A DNA stretch of 64,000 bases from Cohaesibacter marisflavi (GCF_900115225.1 NZ_FOVR01000001.1:1-64000); one strand, 5' to 3'; numbered from the stretch's first letter, positions 54,211-63,294 are shown. Program-made: numbers and translations. Notes: a model not told the origin generated them from the sequence alone.

Positions 54211-56022
54211 ATGCTTGTCACCTCTGGTCGTCAGCTGTTTTATTCAGTTTTTGCCATACTCGCCCTCGCTTTGATCGCATCGGCAATTGCTTGGTATATG
54301 GGCCCGGCAAGCCAGCGTATTCTCGTTGTTTTCTTCGTTTCGCTCATCGCGGTGGTCGCTCAGGGCGTCTATTGCGGTAACAGCGGTATCATGTCCTTCG
54401 GGCATCTTTCCTTCATGGCGATCGGGGCCTATGCCTCTTCGCTTCTGACGGTGCCCGCCATGATGAAAGCGGCCACCCTGCCCAAGCTGCCTCATTGGCT
54501 GGCCTCCACGGAGACGAGCCTATTGCCCGCCATTCTGGCCGCGCTCGTCGTGGTGGCGCTGGTCGCAATCATCACCGGCGTGGTGGTCGGCAAGCTTCAG
54601 GGGGAGGCGGCAACCATCGCAACGCTTGGATTGTTGATCATCGTGCATGGCATCCTGATCGGCTGGCGCGATGTGACGCGCGGCTCCGGTTCCTTCTTCG
54701 GCGTGCCCCGCGAGACGACGATGTGGGTTGCCATGATCGGATGTGTCATCGCACTCATCATCGCGCGGCTCTACAGGGACTCCATATCGGGTCTCAAGCT
54801 GCGCGCCAGTCGTGAAAATGCCATTGCGGCGGCAGCGGTTGGTGTCAATATCAAACGTGAGCGGCTGGTCTCCTGGGTTATCAGCGCTGTGCTGATGGGC
54901 CTGTCCGGTGCCTTGATGGCGCATTTCCTCGGTGCCTTCAGTCCCAAGAATTTCTATTTCGTTGATACCTTCCAGTATCTTGCCATGCTGATCGTTGGCG
55001 GCATGACCACCGTAACCGGCGCCATTTCCGGCGCGGTGGTGATCACCATTGTCACAGAAATCCTGCGCCATCTGGAAAGCGGCTTCTCGCTCGGTTTCAT
55101 TGAGGTGCCTCAGGTTTTTGGCACGACACAAATCGGCATCGCGCTGCTCATTCTGTTTGCCATGTTCCGCAAGGCCGATGGCTTGACTGGCCTCAAGGAA
55201 TGGGAAGAGCGCTTCATCAAGCCCAAACGCAAAATTCTCTCGGGCGCCTCTCTGCAAGCAGCAGAGCCCGATGGCATCCTGACATCGAAGGGCATGACCA
55301 TGCGCTTTGGCGGGCTCGTTGCGGTCAATAATGTCGATTTCAAATTGATGCCCGGCGAGATCGTGGGCCTGATCGGGCCAAACGGTTCTGGCAAGACGAC
55401 ACTGCTCAACATGCTCTCCGGTGTTCTGAAACCAAGCGAAGGCACCTTCAAGATCGCGGATACGCTGCTCGACGGTGTGCCTTCGCATAAAGTGGCTGAA
55501 CATGGCATCGCGCGGACCTTCCAGAATATTCGTCTGTTCAACCATTTGAGCGTTTTCCAGAATGTCTTGGTCGCAGCGCTTTCCACCCGCGGGGGCAAGG
55601 ATGCGGAAAGCCGTGCCCAGACAGCGCTGGAACGCATGGGCATGAGCAAATTTGCCGAAATGGATGCTGGAACCCTGTCTTACGGTGATCAGCGTCGGGT
55701 GGAGATTGCCCGCGCGCTTGCCTGTCAGCCAAGCCTCTTGTTTCTCGATGAGCCAGCCGCAGGCATGAACCGCGAAGAGACCGACGCGCTGATGGAAATG
55801 CTGCGCGGTCTCACCAAGGATCTGGGTATCGGCATTCTGCTTGTCGACCACGATCTGAAGCTTATCAACCAATTGTGTGACCGCATCGCCGTGCTCAATG
55901 AAGGCACCCTGATTGCGGCCGGCACGCCTGCTGAAATTCGCAAAAATCCCGCTGTTGTCGAGGCTTATCTCGGCGCCAGCACGGATCAGAATGATGACCC
56001 TGAAGGCAATCAGGGCAGATGA
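54211..56022 (+). CDS. Fused branched-chain-type ABC permease and ATPase (LivM-LivG)
   Basis: A 603-residue fusion. Residues 1-330 are a LivM-type permease (GIMSFGHLSFMAIGAYASSL; LLIVHGILIGW; VGGMTTVTGAISGAVVITIV). Residues 350-600 are a LivG-type ATPase: Walker A GPNGSGKTT near 389-397, Q-loop ARTFQNIRLF, signature LSYGDQRRVEIARAL, Walker B LLFLDEPAAGMN, switch VDHDLKLI. In most bacteria these are two genes. The ATG at 54211 has GGAGA six bases upstream; the adjacent ATG at 54208 is also possible. It is the first gene of an operon with livK-, livF- and livH-like genes. Confidence 0.92.
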   Translation: MLVTSGRQLFYSVFAILALALIASAIAWYMGPASQRILVVFFVSLIAVVAQGVYCGNSGIMSFGHLSFMAIGAYASSLLTVPAMMKAATLPKLPHWLASTETSLLPAILAALVVVALVAIITGVVVGKLQGEAATIATLGLLIIVHGILIGWRDVTRGSGSFFGVPRETTMWVAMIGCVIALIIARLYRDSISGLKLRASRENAIAAAAVGVNIKRERLVSWVISAVLMGLSGALMAHFLGAFSPKNFYFVDTFQYLAMLIVGGMTTVTGAISGAVVITIVTEILRHLESGFSLGFIEVPQVFGTTQIGIALLILFAMFRKADGLTGLKEWEERFIKPKRKILSGASLQAAEPDGILTSKGMTMRFGGLVAVNNVDFKLMPGEIVGLIGPNGSGKTTLLNMLSGVLKPSEGTFKIADTLLDGVPSHKVAEHGIARTFQNIRLFNHLSVFQNVLVAALSTRGGKDAESRAQTALERMGMSKFAEMDAGTLSYGDQRRVEIARALACQPSLLFLDEPAAGMNREETDALMEMLRGLTKDLGIGILLVDHDLKLINQLCDRIAVLNEGTLIAAGTPAEIRKNPAVVEAYLGASTDQNDDPEGNQGR

Positions 56023-56069
56023 AGACCTTCCAAGACAAACCATCACCACACCAATTCCAGAGGATAAAA

Positions 56070-57227
56070 ATGAAAAAGGCACTCTTTCTTACGAGCCTTC
56101 TCGCTCTGTCCGCGCTTAGCCAGCCGGTTCTGGCTGAAGATCTGAAAATCGGCCTCGCAACGGCCCAGACCGGTGGTCTGGCTCCTTATGACGCACCGGT
56201 TATTGAAGGCGTTAACATCGCCGTTGACGAAATCAACGCTGCTGGCGGCATTGATGGCAAATACAAGATCGACCTGATCGACAAGGATGTGCGTTCTGAT
56301 GCCGCGCAGACCTCTATCGCAACTCAGGAACTGGTCGACCAGCAAGTATCCGTTCTGGTGTTGCCATGCGATGCCGATCCGGCGCTGGCTGCCATTTCCA
56401 TTGTCGCTGCCGCTGAAATTCCGGCTATCTCCACCTGCGCCTCTTCGCCAACTCTGCCGCTGGTCGGTGGTGACTATATGTTCGCCAACTTCCCCGGCGA
56501 CAACGTGCAGGCAACCGTTTCGGCTGAATGGGCATGGGGCGAAGGCTACAAGTCGGCTTACATCATCTATAGCCCGGATGCGCAATACACCACGCTGCCT
56601 CTCTACTTCAAGGAAGTGTTTGGCAAGCTGGGTGGTGACATTTTGGGCGAAGACACCTATTCCATTGGCCAGCAGGATTTCTCTGCGATTGCAACCCGCA
56701 TCGCCGCGCTTGACCCTCAGCCGGATGTCATCATGACCGCCGCCTTCGAGCCCGACTTCCCGTCTCTTCTGAAGGCCCTGCGTGCGGCTGGCGTGAAAAG
56801 CCAGATGATCGGCTCGGATGGTATCGATAGCCCGACCACCTTCTCCCTTGGGGATGTTGTTGAAGGCACTGTCTTCACCACGGCAGGCTTTGCCACCGAA
56901 GGCAGCCCGATGGAAGCATTCAACAAGAAATACAAGGAAGTCACCGGCAAGGAAACCCAGACAGTCTTTAACGCGGTTGGCTATGACCTGATCAAGGTTA
57001 TCGAAGCCGCCGTCAAGGAAGCAGGTTCCACCGATCCGAAGGCCTTGCGCGATGCGATTGCCAATCTTGAAAATGTTCAGGGTGCAACCAGCCTGATCAC
57101 CTACAAGGGCACCAACGGCATGCCTGTGCGTCAGGTGTCTCTGGTGCGCGTCACCGGTGGCGACCGCGAATTGATCGGCCAGCCGAGCCCGACTGCTGAT
57201 CTGGTTCCTGCACCTCGTATGCAGTAA
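56070..57227 (+). CDS. ABC transporter substrate-binding protein, LivK/Leu-Ile-Val type
   Basis: A 385-residue periplasmic protein. It has a signal peptide (FLTSLLALSALSQPVLAEDL), then the type I periplasmic fold (IGLATAQTGGLAPYDAPVIE; VDEINAAGGIDGKYKIDLID). The ligand loop includes PAISTCASSPTLPL, close to the serine/threonine region that holds the amino group of amino-acid ligands. It therefore binds an amino-acid-like or amide compound. An ATG 17 codons earlier gives no signal peptide and is rejected. Confidence 0.9.
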   Translation: MKKALFLTSLLALSALSQPVLAEDLKIGLATAQTGGLAPYDAPVIEGVNIAVDEINAAGGIDGKYKIDLIDKDVRSDAAQTSIATQELVDQQVSVLVLPCDADPALAAISIVAAAEIPAISTCASSPTLPLVGGDYMFANFPGDNVQATVSAEWAWGEGYKSAYIIYSPDAQYTTLPLYFKEVFGKLGGDILGEDTYSIGQQDFSAIATRIAALDPQPDVIMTAAFEPDFPSLLKALRAAGVKSQMIGSDGIDSPTTFSLGDVVEGTVFTTAGFATEGSPMEAFNKKYKEVTGKETQTVFNAVGYDLIKVIEAAVKEAGSTDPKALRDAIANLENVQGATSLITYKGTNGMPVRQVSLVRVTGGDRELIGQPSPTADLVPAPRMQ

Positions 57228-57246
57228 GTCAAGGAGCGTTGATCCA

Positions 57247-57960
57247 ATGGAACCGCTGTTGAAAGTATCCTCGCTGCATGTGCGGTATGGCGCTGTACAA
57301 GCGGTTCGCGGGGTCGACTTTGAAATCCGGGAAGGCGAGATTGTCGCCTTTCTGGGCGCCAATGGGGCGGGCAAGTCTTCCACGCTCAATGCCATTGCCG
57401 GGTTGGTGGAGGCCCATGCGGGTACCATCGAGTTTGCCGGACGGGACATTACCGATCTGGCACCGGAAACACTGACCCCGTTGGGGCTGGCGCTTTCGCC
57501 CGAAGGTCGCCGTGTATTTCCTGCGCTGTCTGTCGCTGAAAATCTGTTGATGGGTGCCTATAGCGTCAAGGACAAGACAAAGGTCAAAGATGCATGGGAG
57601 CGGGTCTATTCGCTCTTTCCCATTCTGCATGACCGCAAGGACCAGTTGGCCGGAACTCTTTCGGGTGGTCAGCAGCAAATGCTCGCGGTCGGGCGCGCTC
57701 TGATGAGCGGCCCGCGCCTGTTGCTGCTTGATGAGCCATCCCTCGGCCTTGCGCCGTTGATCGTCGAGCAGGTGTTTGAACTGATCACCATCCTCAGAGA
57801 TCAGAAGGTGACCATTGCGCTTGTCGAGCAGAATGTCGCCAAGAGCCTCGAGATCGCCGACCGAGGCTATATTCTGTCTGGCGGTCAGGTTGTCGGCGCC
57901 GGAGCTGCTTCGGATCTGATGTCCGAGGGCGGCCTTGAAGATACATTCCTTGGAGCATGA
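57247..57960 (+). CDS. Branched-chain-type ABC transporter ATPase (LivF)
   Basis: A 237-residue ATPase. Walker A is in FLGANGAGKSSTLNAIAGLV, the Q-loop in LGLALSPEGRRVFPALSVAE, the signature in LSGGQQQMLAVGRALMSG, Walker B in LLLDEPSLGLAP and the switch histidine position is replaced by VEQNVAKS, as is normal in LivF. It overlaps nothing upstream but ends within the start of the livH-like gene region. It works with the fused LivMG protein. Confidence 0.92.
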   Translation: MEPLLKVSSLHVRYGAVQAVRGVDFEIREGEIVAFLGANGAGKSSTLNAIAGLVEAHAGTIEFAGRDITDLAPETLTPLGLALSPEGRRVFPALSVAENLLMGAYSVKDKTKVKDAWERVYSLFPILHDRKDQLAGTLSGGQQQMLAVGRALMSGPRLLLLDEPSLGLAPLIVEQVFELITILRDQKVTIALVEQNVAKSLEIADRGYILSGGQVVGAGAASDLMSEGGLEDTFLGA

Positions 57961-57962
57961 CA

Positions 57963-58856
57963 ATGGAACTTTTGCTGCAACAAACTGTCAATGCCATCGC
58001 GTTGGGGGGCACCTATGCCCTGCTTGCACTGGGGCTGGCCGTTGTCTTCTCCATAATGGGGCTGATCAACTTTGCCCATGGCGAATTGATGACCATTGCG
58101 GGGTATGTGTTGATGTATTGCGGCCTGGCAGGCGTGCCCTTTGCTATTGCCGCAGCACTGGCCATTGGTGCGGCCATGTTGGCCGCCGTGTTGATGGAAA
58201 TGATTGCCTTTAGGCCCGTGCGCAACGCCTCGGGGGAGACCATGCTGGTCACCTCTTTTGCGGTGTCCATGGTACTGCAAGTGCTGTTCCAGAACTTTAT
58301 CGCCGCGCGGTCTCAGCCAGTGCTGCTGCCGCAGCTTCTCTCCGATAGCATCAGCCTTTTCGGACTGGTCATCGGGGTGAACAAGATCGCCGCGATTGTG
58401 GCGACCATCGTCATGCTGGCCTTTCTCGACTGGTTCATGCGCAAACAGAAACACGGTATCGCCATGCGTGCTGCGGCAGAAGATTTTGCCGTCGCCCGGC
58501 TGATGGGCATTCGCGCCAACACGGTGATTTCCGCCGCCTTTGCTCTCTCTGGCCTGTTGGCCGGAGTGGCCGCTGTGCTCTGGGTTTCCCAGCGCGCGTC
58601 GGTTGACCCGCTGATGGGCTTTGCACCGGTGCTGAAAGCTTTCATCGCTGCCATTCTCGGCGGATTGGGCTCTCTGCGGGGCGCTGTAGCCGGTGGCTTC
58701 GTGCTCGGTTTCATAGAGATCTATCTGGCGGCCTTCCTGCCGTCTGACATGCAGGAGTTCCGAGAGCCGATTGGGCTGGGCATCGTCGTCTTCATCATGC
58801 TATTCCGTCCGAATGGACTAATCCCTGCCGCCAGCCTGAAGGCTGAGAAAGTGTAA
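57963..58856 (+). CDS. Branched-chain-type ABC permease (LivH)
   Basis: A 297-residue permease with about eight helices. Family stretches are NAIALGGTYALLALGLAVVF at the N-terminus, MGLINFAHGELMTIAGYV and ILGGLGSLRGAVAGGFVLGF in the C-terminal half. The start at 57963 has GGAG seven bases upstream; an ATG at 57957 overlaps the livF stop. Its place after livF instead of before livM is an unusual operon order. Confidence 0.9.
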   Translation: MELLLQQTVNAIALGGTYALLALGLAVVFSIMGLINFAHGELMTIAGYVLMYCGLAGVPFAIAAALAIGAAMLAAVLMEMIAFRPVRNASGETMLVTSFAVSMVLQVLFQNFIAARSQPVLLPQLLSDSISLFGLVIGVNKIAAIVATIVMLAFLDWFMRKQKHGIAMRAAAEDFAVARLMGIRANTVISAAFALSGLLAGVAAVLWVSQRASVDPLMGFAPVLKAFIAAILGGLGSLRGAVAGGFVLGFIEIYLAAFLPSDMQEFREPIGLGIVVFIMLFRPNGLIPAASLKAEKV

Positions 58857-58871
58857 TCAAGGTTCCCTTTC

Positions 58872-59624
58872 ATGACGCAATTGTTGCAAGCTGGCGATCC
58901 TTCGCCGTCCCTCATTCTCAATCCCGAAGGGACATGCCCCATCCTGTTAGCCTGCGAGCATGCCGGGCAGGGGATTCCCAAAGCTCTGGGCGATCTTGGC
59001 CTCAGCCGTGAGCAGCTGGACATGCATATTGGCTGGGACATCGGTGCCGCGGCGCTCACGCGTCTGCTCTCCGAGCGCCTCAATGCCACCGCCATTCTGC
59101 AGTATTACAGCCGTCTGGTCATCGACTGCAATCGCCCGCCCGAAGCCCCGGATTCCGTGCCCGAAGTCAGCGATAAGGTGACCATTCCGGCCAATGTGGA
59201 TGCGGATAACAAGCAGGCCCGCGTGGACGAGATTTTTACGCCCTATCAGGGGCAAGTGTCGCGCCTGCTCGATAGTGGCCGCTACAAGGCTGCGCTTTCC
59301 ATTCACAGCTTCACACCCGTCATGCAGGGCGTGCCGCGCCCATGGGATATCGGGTTTCTGTTTGGCTCCCATGACGACACATCTCGCAGGCTTGCCGCCT
59401 TCCTTGAGAAGGCCTACCCTTGGATGACCATCGGTTTCAACGAGCCCTATCAGGTGAGCGGCCTGTCTGATTGGTTCGTCCCCCGCCATGGGGAAGCAAG
59501 AGGCCTGCCGCATGCTCTTATCGAGGTGCGCAACGATCATATTTCAGACAAGGACGGTCAGGAAAAATGGGCCGATATTCTTGCTGCATCCTTTAGGCAT
59601 TTTCTTGAAGAGGTTCCTGCATGA
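58872..59624 (+). CDS. N-formylglutamate amidohydrolase-family enzyme
   Basis: A 250-residue metallo-hydrolase. Conserved blocks are LLACEHAGQGIP (metal ligands), MHIGWDIGAAALTRLLSERL, YYSRLVIDCNRP and SIHSFTPVMQGVPRPWDIGF. Characterised relatives (HutG type) remove formate from N-formylglutamate in histidine breakdown. No other histidine genes are present, so the substrate here is probably another N-acyl or N-formyl amino acid. It lies 16 bases after the permease gene and overlaps the next gene by four bases. Confidence 0.88.
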   Translation: MTQLLQAGDPSPSLILNPEGTCPILLACEHAGQGIPKALGDLGLSREQLDMHIGWDIGAAALTRLLSERLNATAILQYYSRLVIDCNRPPEAPDSVPEVSDKVTIPANVDADNKQARVDEIFTPYQGQVSRLLDSGRYKAALSIHSFTPVMQGVPRPWDIGFLFGSHDDTSRRLAAFLEKAYPWMTIGFNEPYQVSGLSDWFVPRHGEARGLPHALIEVRNDHISDKDGQEKWADILAASFRHFLEEVPA

Positions 59625-60256
59625 CTTTGACCCGTGACATACCCCTTGATCCTTCCGTCTCTGCGCTGTTGTTTGTAGACGTGCAGAATTTCAGTTGCAG
59701 CCGCAAGGGCGGAGAGTTTGCGCATCTCAGCGAGCAGGAACTGGAGGAAAAATGCGGCTGGTTCTTTGAAAAGGCCGAAACCGAAATCGTGCCCAACATG
59801 CAGGCTCTTCAGGCCAAATGCCGGGAGAAGGGCATCGAGGTGATGTATACCACCATCGAAAGCCTGACCTTTGACGGACGGGATCGCTCGCTTGATTACA
59901 AAATTACCGGTTTCAATGTGCCCAAGGGCTCTTGGGATGGCAAGGTGATCGACGAGATTGCGCCGCAGGGTGATGAAATCGTGCTGCCCAAAAGCTCGTC
60001 ATCGGTCTTCGTGTCTACCCATATCGACTATATCCTGCGCAATCTAGGCGTCAAACAGCTGGTCATCTGCGGCATGCTGACAGACCAGTGCGTGGAGAGT
60101 GCCATTCGTGATGCCTGCGATCTTGGCTATTTGGTGACCGAAGTGACTGATGCTTGCCTGACGCTCACTCAAGAGCGCCACGACAATTCTCTCAAGGCGA
60201 TCAAGGGCTACTGCAGACAGATCACGACAGCCCAGTTGCTTGAAGAACTGGGATAG
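59621..60256 (+). CDS. Isochorismatase-fold cysteine hydrolase
   Basis: A 211-residue enzyme of the isochorismatase superfamily. The catalytic triad is visible: D20 in LLFVDVQNF, the lysine in EIVLPKSSSSVF and the cysteine in GMLTDQCVESAIRDA. The superfamily includes amidases such as N-carbamoylsarcosine amidohydrolase, ureidoacrylate hydrolase and nicotinamidase. It overlaps the preceding gene by four bases and ends the operon before a strong terminator. Amide or carbamoyl hydrolysis on the imported compound is the best guess; the substrate is unknown. Confidence 0.88.
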   Translation: MTLTRDIPLDPSVSALLFVDVQNFSCSRKGGEFAHLSEQELEEKCGWFFEKAETEIVPNMQALQAKCREKGIEVMYTTIESLTFDGRDRSLDYKITGFNVPKGSWDGKVIDEIAPQGDEIVLPKSSSSVFVSTHIDYILRNLGVKQLVICGMLTDQCVESAIRDACDLGYLVTEVTDACLTLTQERHDNSLKAIKGYCRQITTAQLLEELG

Positions 60257-60283
60257 AGATATCGCTCTCAGATCTGCGATGAG

Positions 60284-60302
60284 AAGGCCCCGACGGGGCC
60301 TT
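60284..60302 (+). terminator. Rho-independent terminator after the hydrolase operon
   Basis: AAGGCCCC at 60284-60291 pairs with GGGGCCTT at 60295-60302 across GAC, followed by TTCTTT. It lies 28 bases after the stop codon of the isochorismatase-fold gene. Confidence 0.9.
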
Positions 60303-60464
60303 TTCTTTCCCTGATTTTCTCGGCATACAGCCTGCTATTCAGGGGCAAGGCAATTCATGAATCTGCCTCATTGCCGCTATTGAAAAGGTCCGTCTAATCA
60401 ATTTCTCCCGCGATCCACACATAGGACGTGGACATTCACCAACATGCCCTTAGGAGAACATGAC

Positions 60465-61571
60465 ATGACGAACAAGACCGGACAGGAAGTTGCCATTGAA
60501 ACACCGGATGCGGGCCGCCGCAATCTGCTTAAACTGGCTGGCGTCAGCTCTGCGACCATCGCAGCAGCATCTCTCGTAGCCGCTCCCGCCATGGCCAAGG
60601 CAAAAAGTCTCAATCTCACGGATGAGTGGGACAAGACCTTTGAAAAGAGCGACGCCGTTGATCACAAGAAGGTGACCTTTACGAACCGCTATGGCATCAC
60701 TCTGGCTGGCGATCTCTATATCCCGAAAGAGCGTTCGGGCGACAAACTGCCTGCGCTCGCTGTCGCTGGTCCGTTTGGCGCAGTGAAGGAGCAAGCCGCA
60801 GGTCTATATGCTCAGACCATGGCCGAGCGCGGTTTTGTTACGGTTGCGTTTGACCCTTCCTTCGTGGGCGAAAGTCAGGGCGCAGACTTGAGCGTTGCTT
60901 CCCCGGACATCAACACCGAAGACTTCATGGCTGCAGTTGATTTCCTTGGTTTGCATGAAGCTGTTGATCAGGAGCGTATCGGCATCATCGGTATCTGTGG
61001 CTTTGGTGGCATGGCTCTGAATGCAGTGGCAGCGGACAAACGCGTCAAGGCCGTGGCAACGGCCAGCATGTATGATATGTCGCGCGTCATGGCCAAAGGC
61101 TATTATGATGCGATGACACCAGAACAGCGCGCCGAAGCCATGAAAAGCATGAGCTACCAGCGCTGGGAAGACGCCAAATCAGGCGAAGCTGCACTGGCCG
61201 GAGGCCTGCCCGACACGCTCGAAGGCATCGATGATCCGGTGATCACCATGTATTATGGTTACTATAAAACCGACCGTGGCTACCATCCGCGTTCTGTTAA
61301 CTCCAATGCTGGCTGGACGGTCACCAACCCGCTGTCCTTCATGAACATGCCGCTGTTGACCTATGTTGACGAAATCTCTCCGCGCCCAATGCTACTGATT
61401 GCTGGCTCGGAAGCGCATTCAAAATATTTCAGCGATGATGCCTATGCGTCTGCGGCAGATCCGAAAGAGTTGATGATCATCGACGGAGCTGACCATTGCG
61501 ACCTCTATGATCAGGTGGACATCATTCCATTCGACAAGCTTCAGTCCTTCTTTGACAAAAATCTCGCGTAA
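60465..61571 (+). CDS. Tat-exported dienelactone-hydrolase-like alpha/beta hydrolase
   Basis: A 368-residue hydrolase. It has a signal with adjacent arginines (GRRNLLKLAGVSSATIAAAS) ending near AMAKA. In the catalytic fold the nucleophile elbow is GICGFGG, with cysteine in the nucleophile position as in dienelactone hydrolases. The acid and histidine are probably in LLIAGSEAHS and IDGADHCDLYDQ. GGAGAA lies before the ATG at 60465. The substrate is unknown; it is a single-gene unit enclosed by hairpins. Confidence 0.82.
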   Translation: MTNKTGQEVAIETPDAGRRNLLKLAGVSSATIAAASLVAAPAMAKAKSLNLTDEWDKTFEKSDAVDHKKVTFTNRYGITLAGDLYIPKERSGDKLPALAVAGPFGAVKEQAAGLYAQTMAERGFVTVAFDPSFVGESQGADLSVASPDINTEDFMAAVDFLGLHEAVDQERIGIIGICGFGGMALNAVAADKRVKAVATASMYDMSRVMAKGYYDAMTPEQRAEAMKSMSYQRWEDAKSGEAALAGGLPDTLEGIDDPVITMYYGYYKTDRGYHPRSVNSNAGWTVTNPLSFMNMPLLTYVDEISPRPMLLIAGSEAHSKYFSDDAYASAADPKELMIIDGADHCDLYDQVDIIPFDKLQSFFDKNLA

Positions 61572-61583
61572 TTGAGCCATAGA

Positions 61584-61613
61584 GGAATGTCTGCCATCCT
61601 TGGCAGACATTCC
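61584..61613. terminator. Bidirectional terminator between hydrolase and mgtC-like gene
   Basis: A 12-bp perfect stem: GGAATGTCTGCC at 61584-61595 and GGCAGACATTCC at 61602-61613, loop ATCCTT, with pyrimidine-rich flanks. It sits between two convergent genes. Confidence 0.85.
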
Positions 61614-61643
61614 GTCCCCTTTCTCTCCATCCCTTTTGGAGAG

Positions 61644-62144
61644 CTAACTGCTCTCGCTTTCCGTCTCGATATCATCGTGCAGTTTCCCTTTCACCAGTCC
61701 CAACAGACCCAGTACGACAAAGGCCAGTACTGTCGTTAGAATGGCGACCTGCCAGAAGCCGAATCCGGTTGCCAACCCTATGGCTCCGGCCATCCACATA
61801 CCTGCGCCTGTGGTGAGGTTGCGCACGCGCCCGCGACTAAACACAATCAGTCCCGCAGCCAGAAAGGCCACGCCGGAGGTGACGGCCTCGATCAGGCGGA
61901 ACGGATCTATCCGGATCGCATCGCCCTGAAAGGCTGGCATATGGGCAATGTCAATGGACAAAATGGCCATGAGAGCGGAGGCGAGACTGACCAGGATATG
62001 GGTGCGCAGACCGGCTGCATTGTGACGCCATTCTCTCTCGAAACCGACAACGGCGCCCAGCAACAGGGCAATTGTCAAGCGGATTGCTATTACGTCCATG
62101 CCCAGCCAACTCTCATTGGCCCAATATAAAATGTCGGTATTCAT
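61644..62144 (-). CDS. MgtC/SapB-family membrane protein
   Basis: A 166-residue protein with four membrane helices. The N-terminal family signature is AIRLTIALLLGAVVGFEREW near 21-40 with RHNAAGLRTHILVSLASAL following. Close relatives in pathogens favour growth in low magnesium and inside macrophages; free-living versions are mostly uncharacterised. The short C-terminus lacks the ACT-like soluble domain seen in some MgtC proteins. Confidence 0.88.
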   Translation of the reverse strand: MNTDILYWANESWLGMDVIAIRLTIALLLGAVVGFEREWRHNAAGLRTHILVSLASALMAILSIDIAHMPAFQGDAIRIDPFRLIEAVTSGVAFLAAGLIVFSRGRVRNLTTGAGMWMAGAIGLATGFGFWQVAILTTVLAFVVLGLLGLVKGKLHDDIETESESS

Positions 62145-62262
62145 TGTCTTGTTCCATTTGCTTTTTCTTGAGAAAAGAAACCGTATGCCGGTTACCGAAA
62201 GATGATCGGGAGAAGGGGAGACCGTGCAGAAGTAAGGTAGGCATACAACCAGCCAGCGTCTG

Positions 62263-63294
62263 CTACCCCAAGATGGATTGCAATGCTACGGCTGCGCCAA
62301 AAACCAGAAACAGCGCGACGCTTTCAAAACCGATTTTCGCCGTGCCTTCCTTCTGGCGCAACAAAAGGCCAAGCATGAGGATAGCCGTCATCACCAAAGC
62401 CACAGCATTCCAGAACAAATCCGCATCACTTATGGCGTGATAGAGCGAGCCGTCACGATATCCGGCATCTGCGATGGTCAAGAACAGGGTGTCGAAGGTG
62501 TTGCCTCCGATGATGCCTCCCACTGCGAGTTGGAGCGCGCCGCGTCGCACGGCGGCCAGCGTTGTAACCAGTTCGGGCAGTGATGTTATGACTGCGGTCA
62601 TCAGAGCGCCAACGAGCGTTTCCGAAAGGCCGATCCTATCAGAGAGAACCGCGCCGGAGCGGGCAATGGCCCAGCCCGCAATGGAGAGAAGGATCGCCAT
62701 CACGACGAATGCCAGAATGAGACGCGTTGCGCTTTTCGCCTCGGGGCCTTCGTCGTCGGGCTCGTCAAAGCGCGTCAGCTCCGTATGCACCGGCTCCCAC
62801 ATGGGATTATCCTTCACCCAGCGCGTGGCCAGCAGCCCAAAACCATAAATAACGGGAATGGCGAGCGATAGCGGATGCATACCGATAAGAGTGAGTTCCG
62901 GTGTGGTGGAAGCCAGAAAGGGAATGGCGAGCAGGAGCATCAACAGGCCGGCCTGAAACATGTTGGTTATTTCAGCGGAGGCATGCTCCAAATTGGCCTT
63001 GCGATAGATAAGATCCCCTACCGCCAGAAAGGCTGTCTGGGCTGCGATGCCGCCAATGCTGTTGGCAAAAGCCAAAGAGGCACGCCCATCCAGCGCCGAG
63101 GTGAGGGAAACGATTGTGCCCGAAAGAGACGTTGCCGCTCCGAGCAGAACACCGCCTATCAGGGCTTCGCCAAGGCCCGTCTTGTCTGCGATCTGGTCGG
63201 CAAGCGTCGTCATGCGTAGGCCGCAGAAAAGAATAATCACAGTCGCCGCCACCATAATGGCCAGAATGAAGGGAAAAGAGAGCTCTGCCATCAT
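62263..63294 (-). CDS. Calcium/cation antiporter-family protein
   Basis: A 343-residue membrane protein made of two inverted repeats. The first is GLGEALIGGVLLGAATSLSGTIVSL near 40-65. The second is LSETLVGALMTAVITSLPELVTTL near 222-245, followed by GGIIGGNTFDTLF. The second repeat has the canonical TSLPE ion-binding motif. In the first the proline-glutamate pair is replaced by SGT, so the ion selectivity may differ from typical Na+/Ca2+ exchangers. An acidic loop (RFDEPDDEGPEAKS) separates the halves. Confidence 0.85.
   Translation of the reverse strand: MMAELSFPFILAIMVAATVIILFCGLRMTTLADQIADKTGLGEALIGGVLLGAATSLSGTIVSLTSALDGRASLAFANSIGGIAAQTAFLAVGDLIYRKANLEHASAEITNMFQAGLLMLLLAIPFLASTTPELTLIGMHPLSLAIPVIYGFGLLATRWVKDNPMWEPVHTELTRFDEPDDEGPEAKSATRLILAFVVMAILLSIAGWAIARSGAVLSDRIGLSETLVGALMTAVITSLPELVTTLAAVRRGALQLAVGGIIGGNTFDTLFLTIADAGYRDGSLYHAISDADLFWNAVALVMTAILMLGLLLRQKEGTAKIGFESVALFLVFGAAVALQSILG

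Noticed and set aside
54520-56082. Long minus-strand open frame opposite the LivM-LivG gene
   Set aside because: Composition is histidine- and glutamine-rich low-complexity, typical of a shadow of a coding strand; the plus-strand ABC gene is unambiguous.
58872-59624. Histidine-degradation gene hutG
   Set aside because: The family matches, but no hutU, hutH, hutI or hutF neighbour is present, and the gene is embedded in a transporter/hydrolase operon, so the specific name was withheld.
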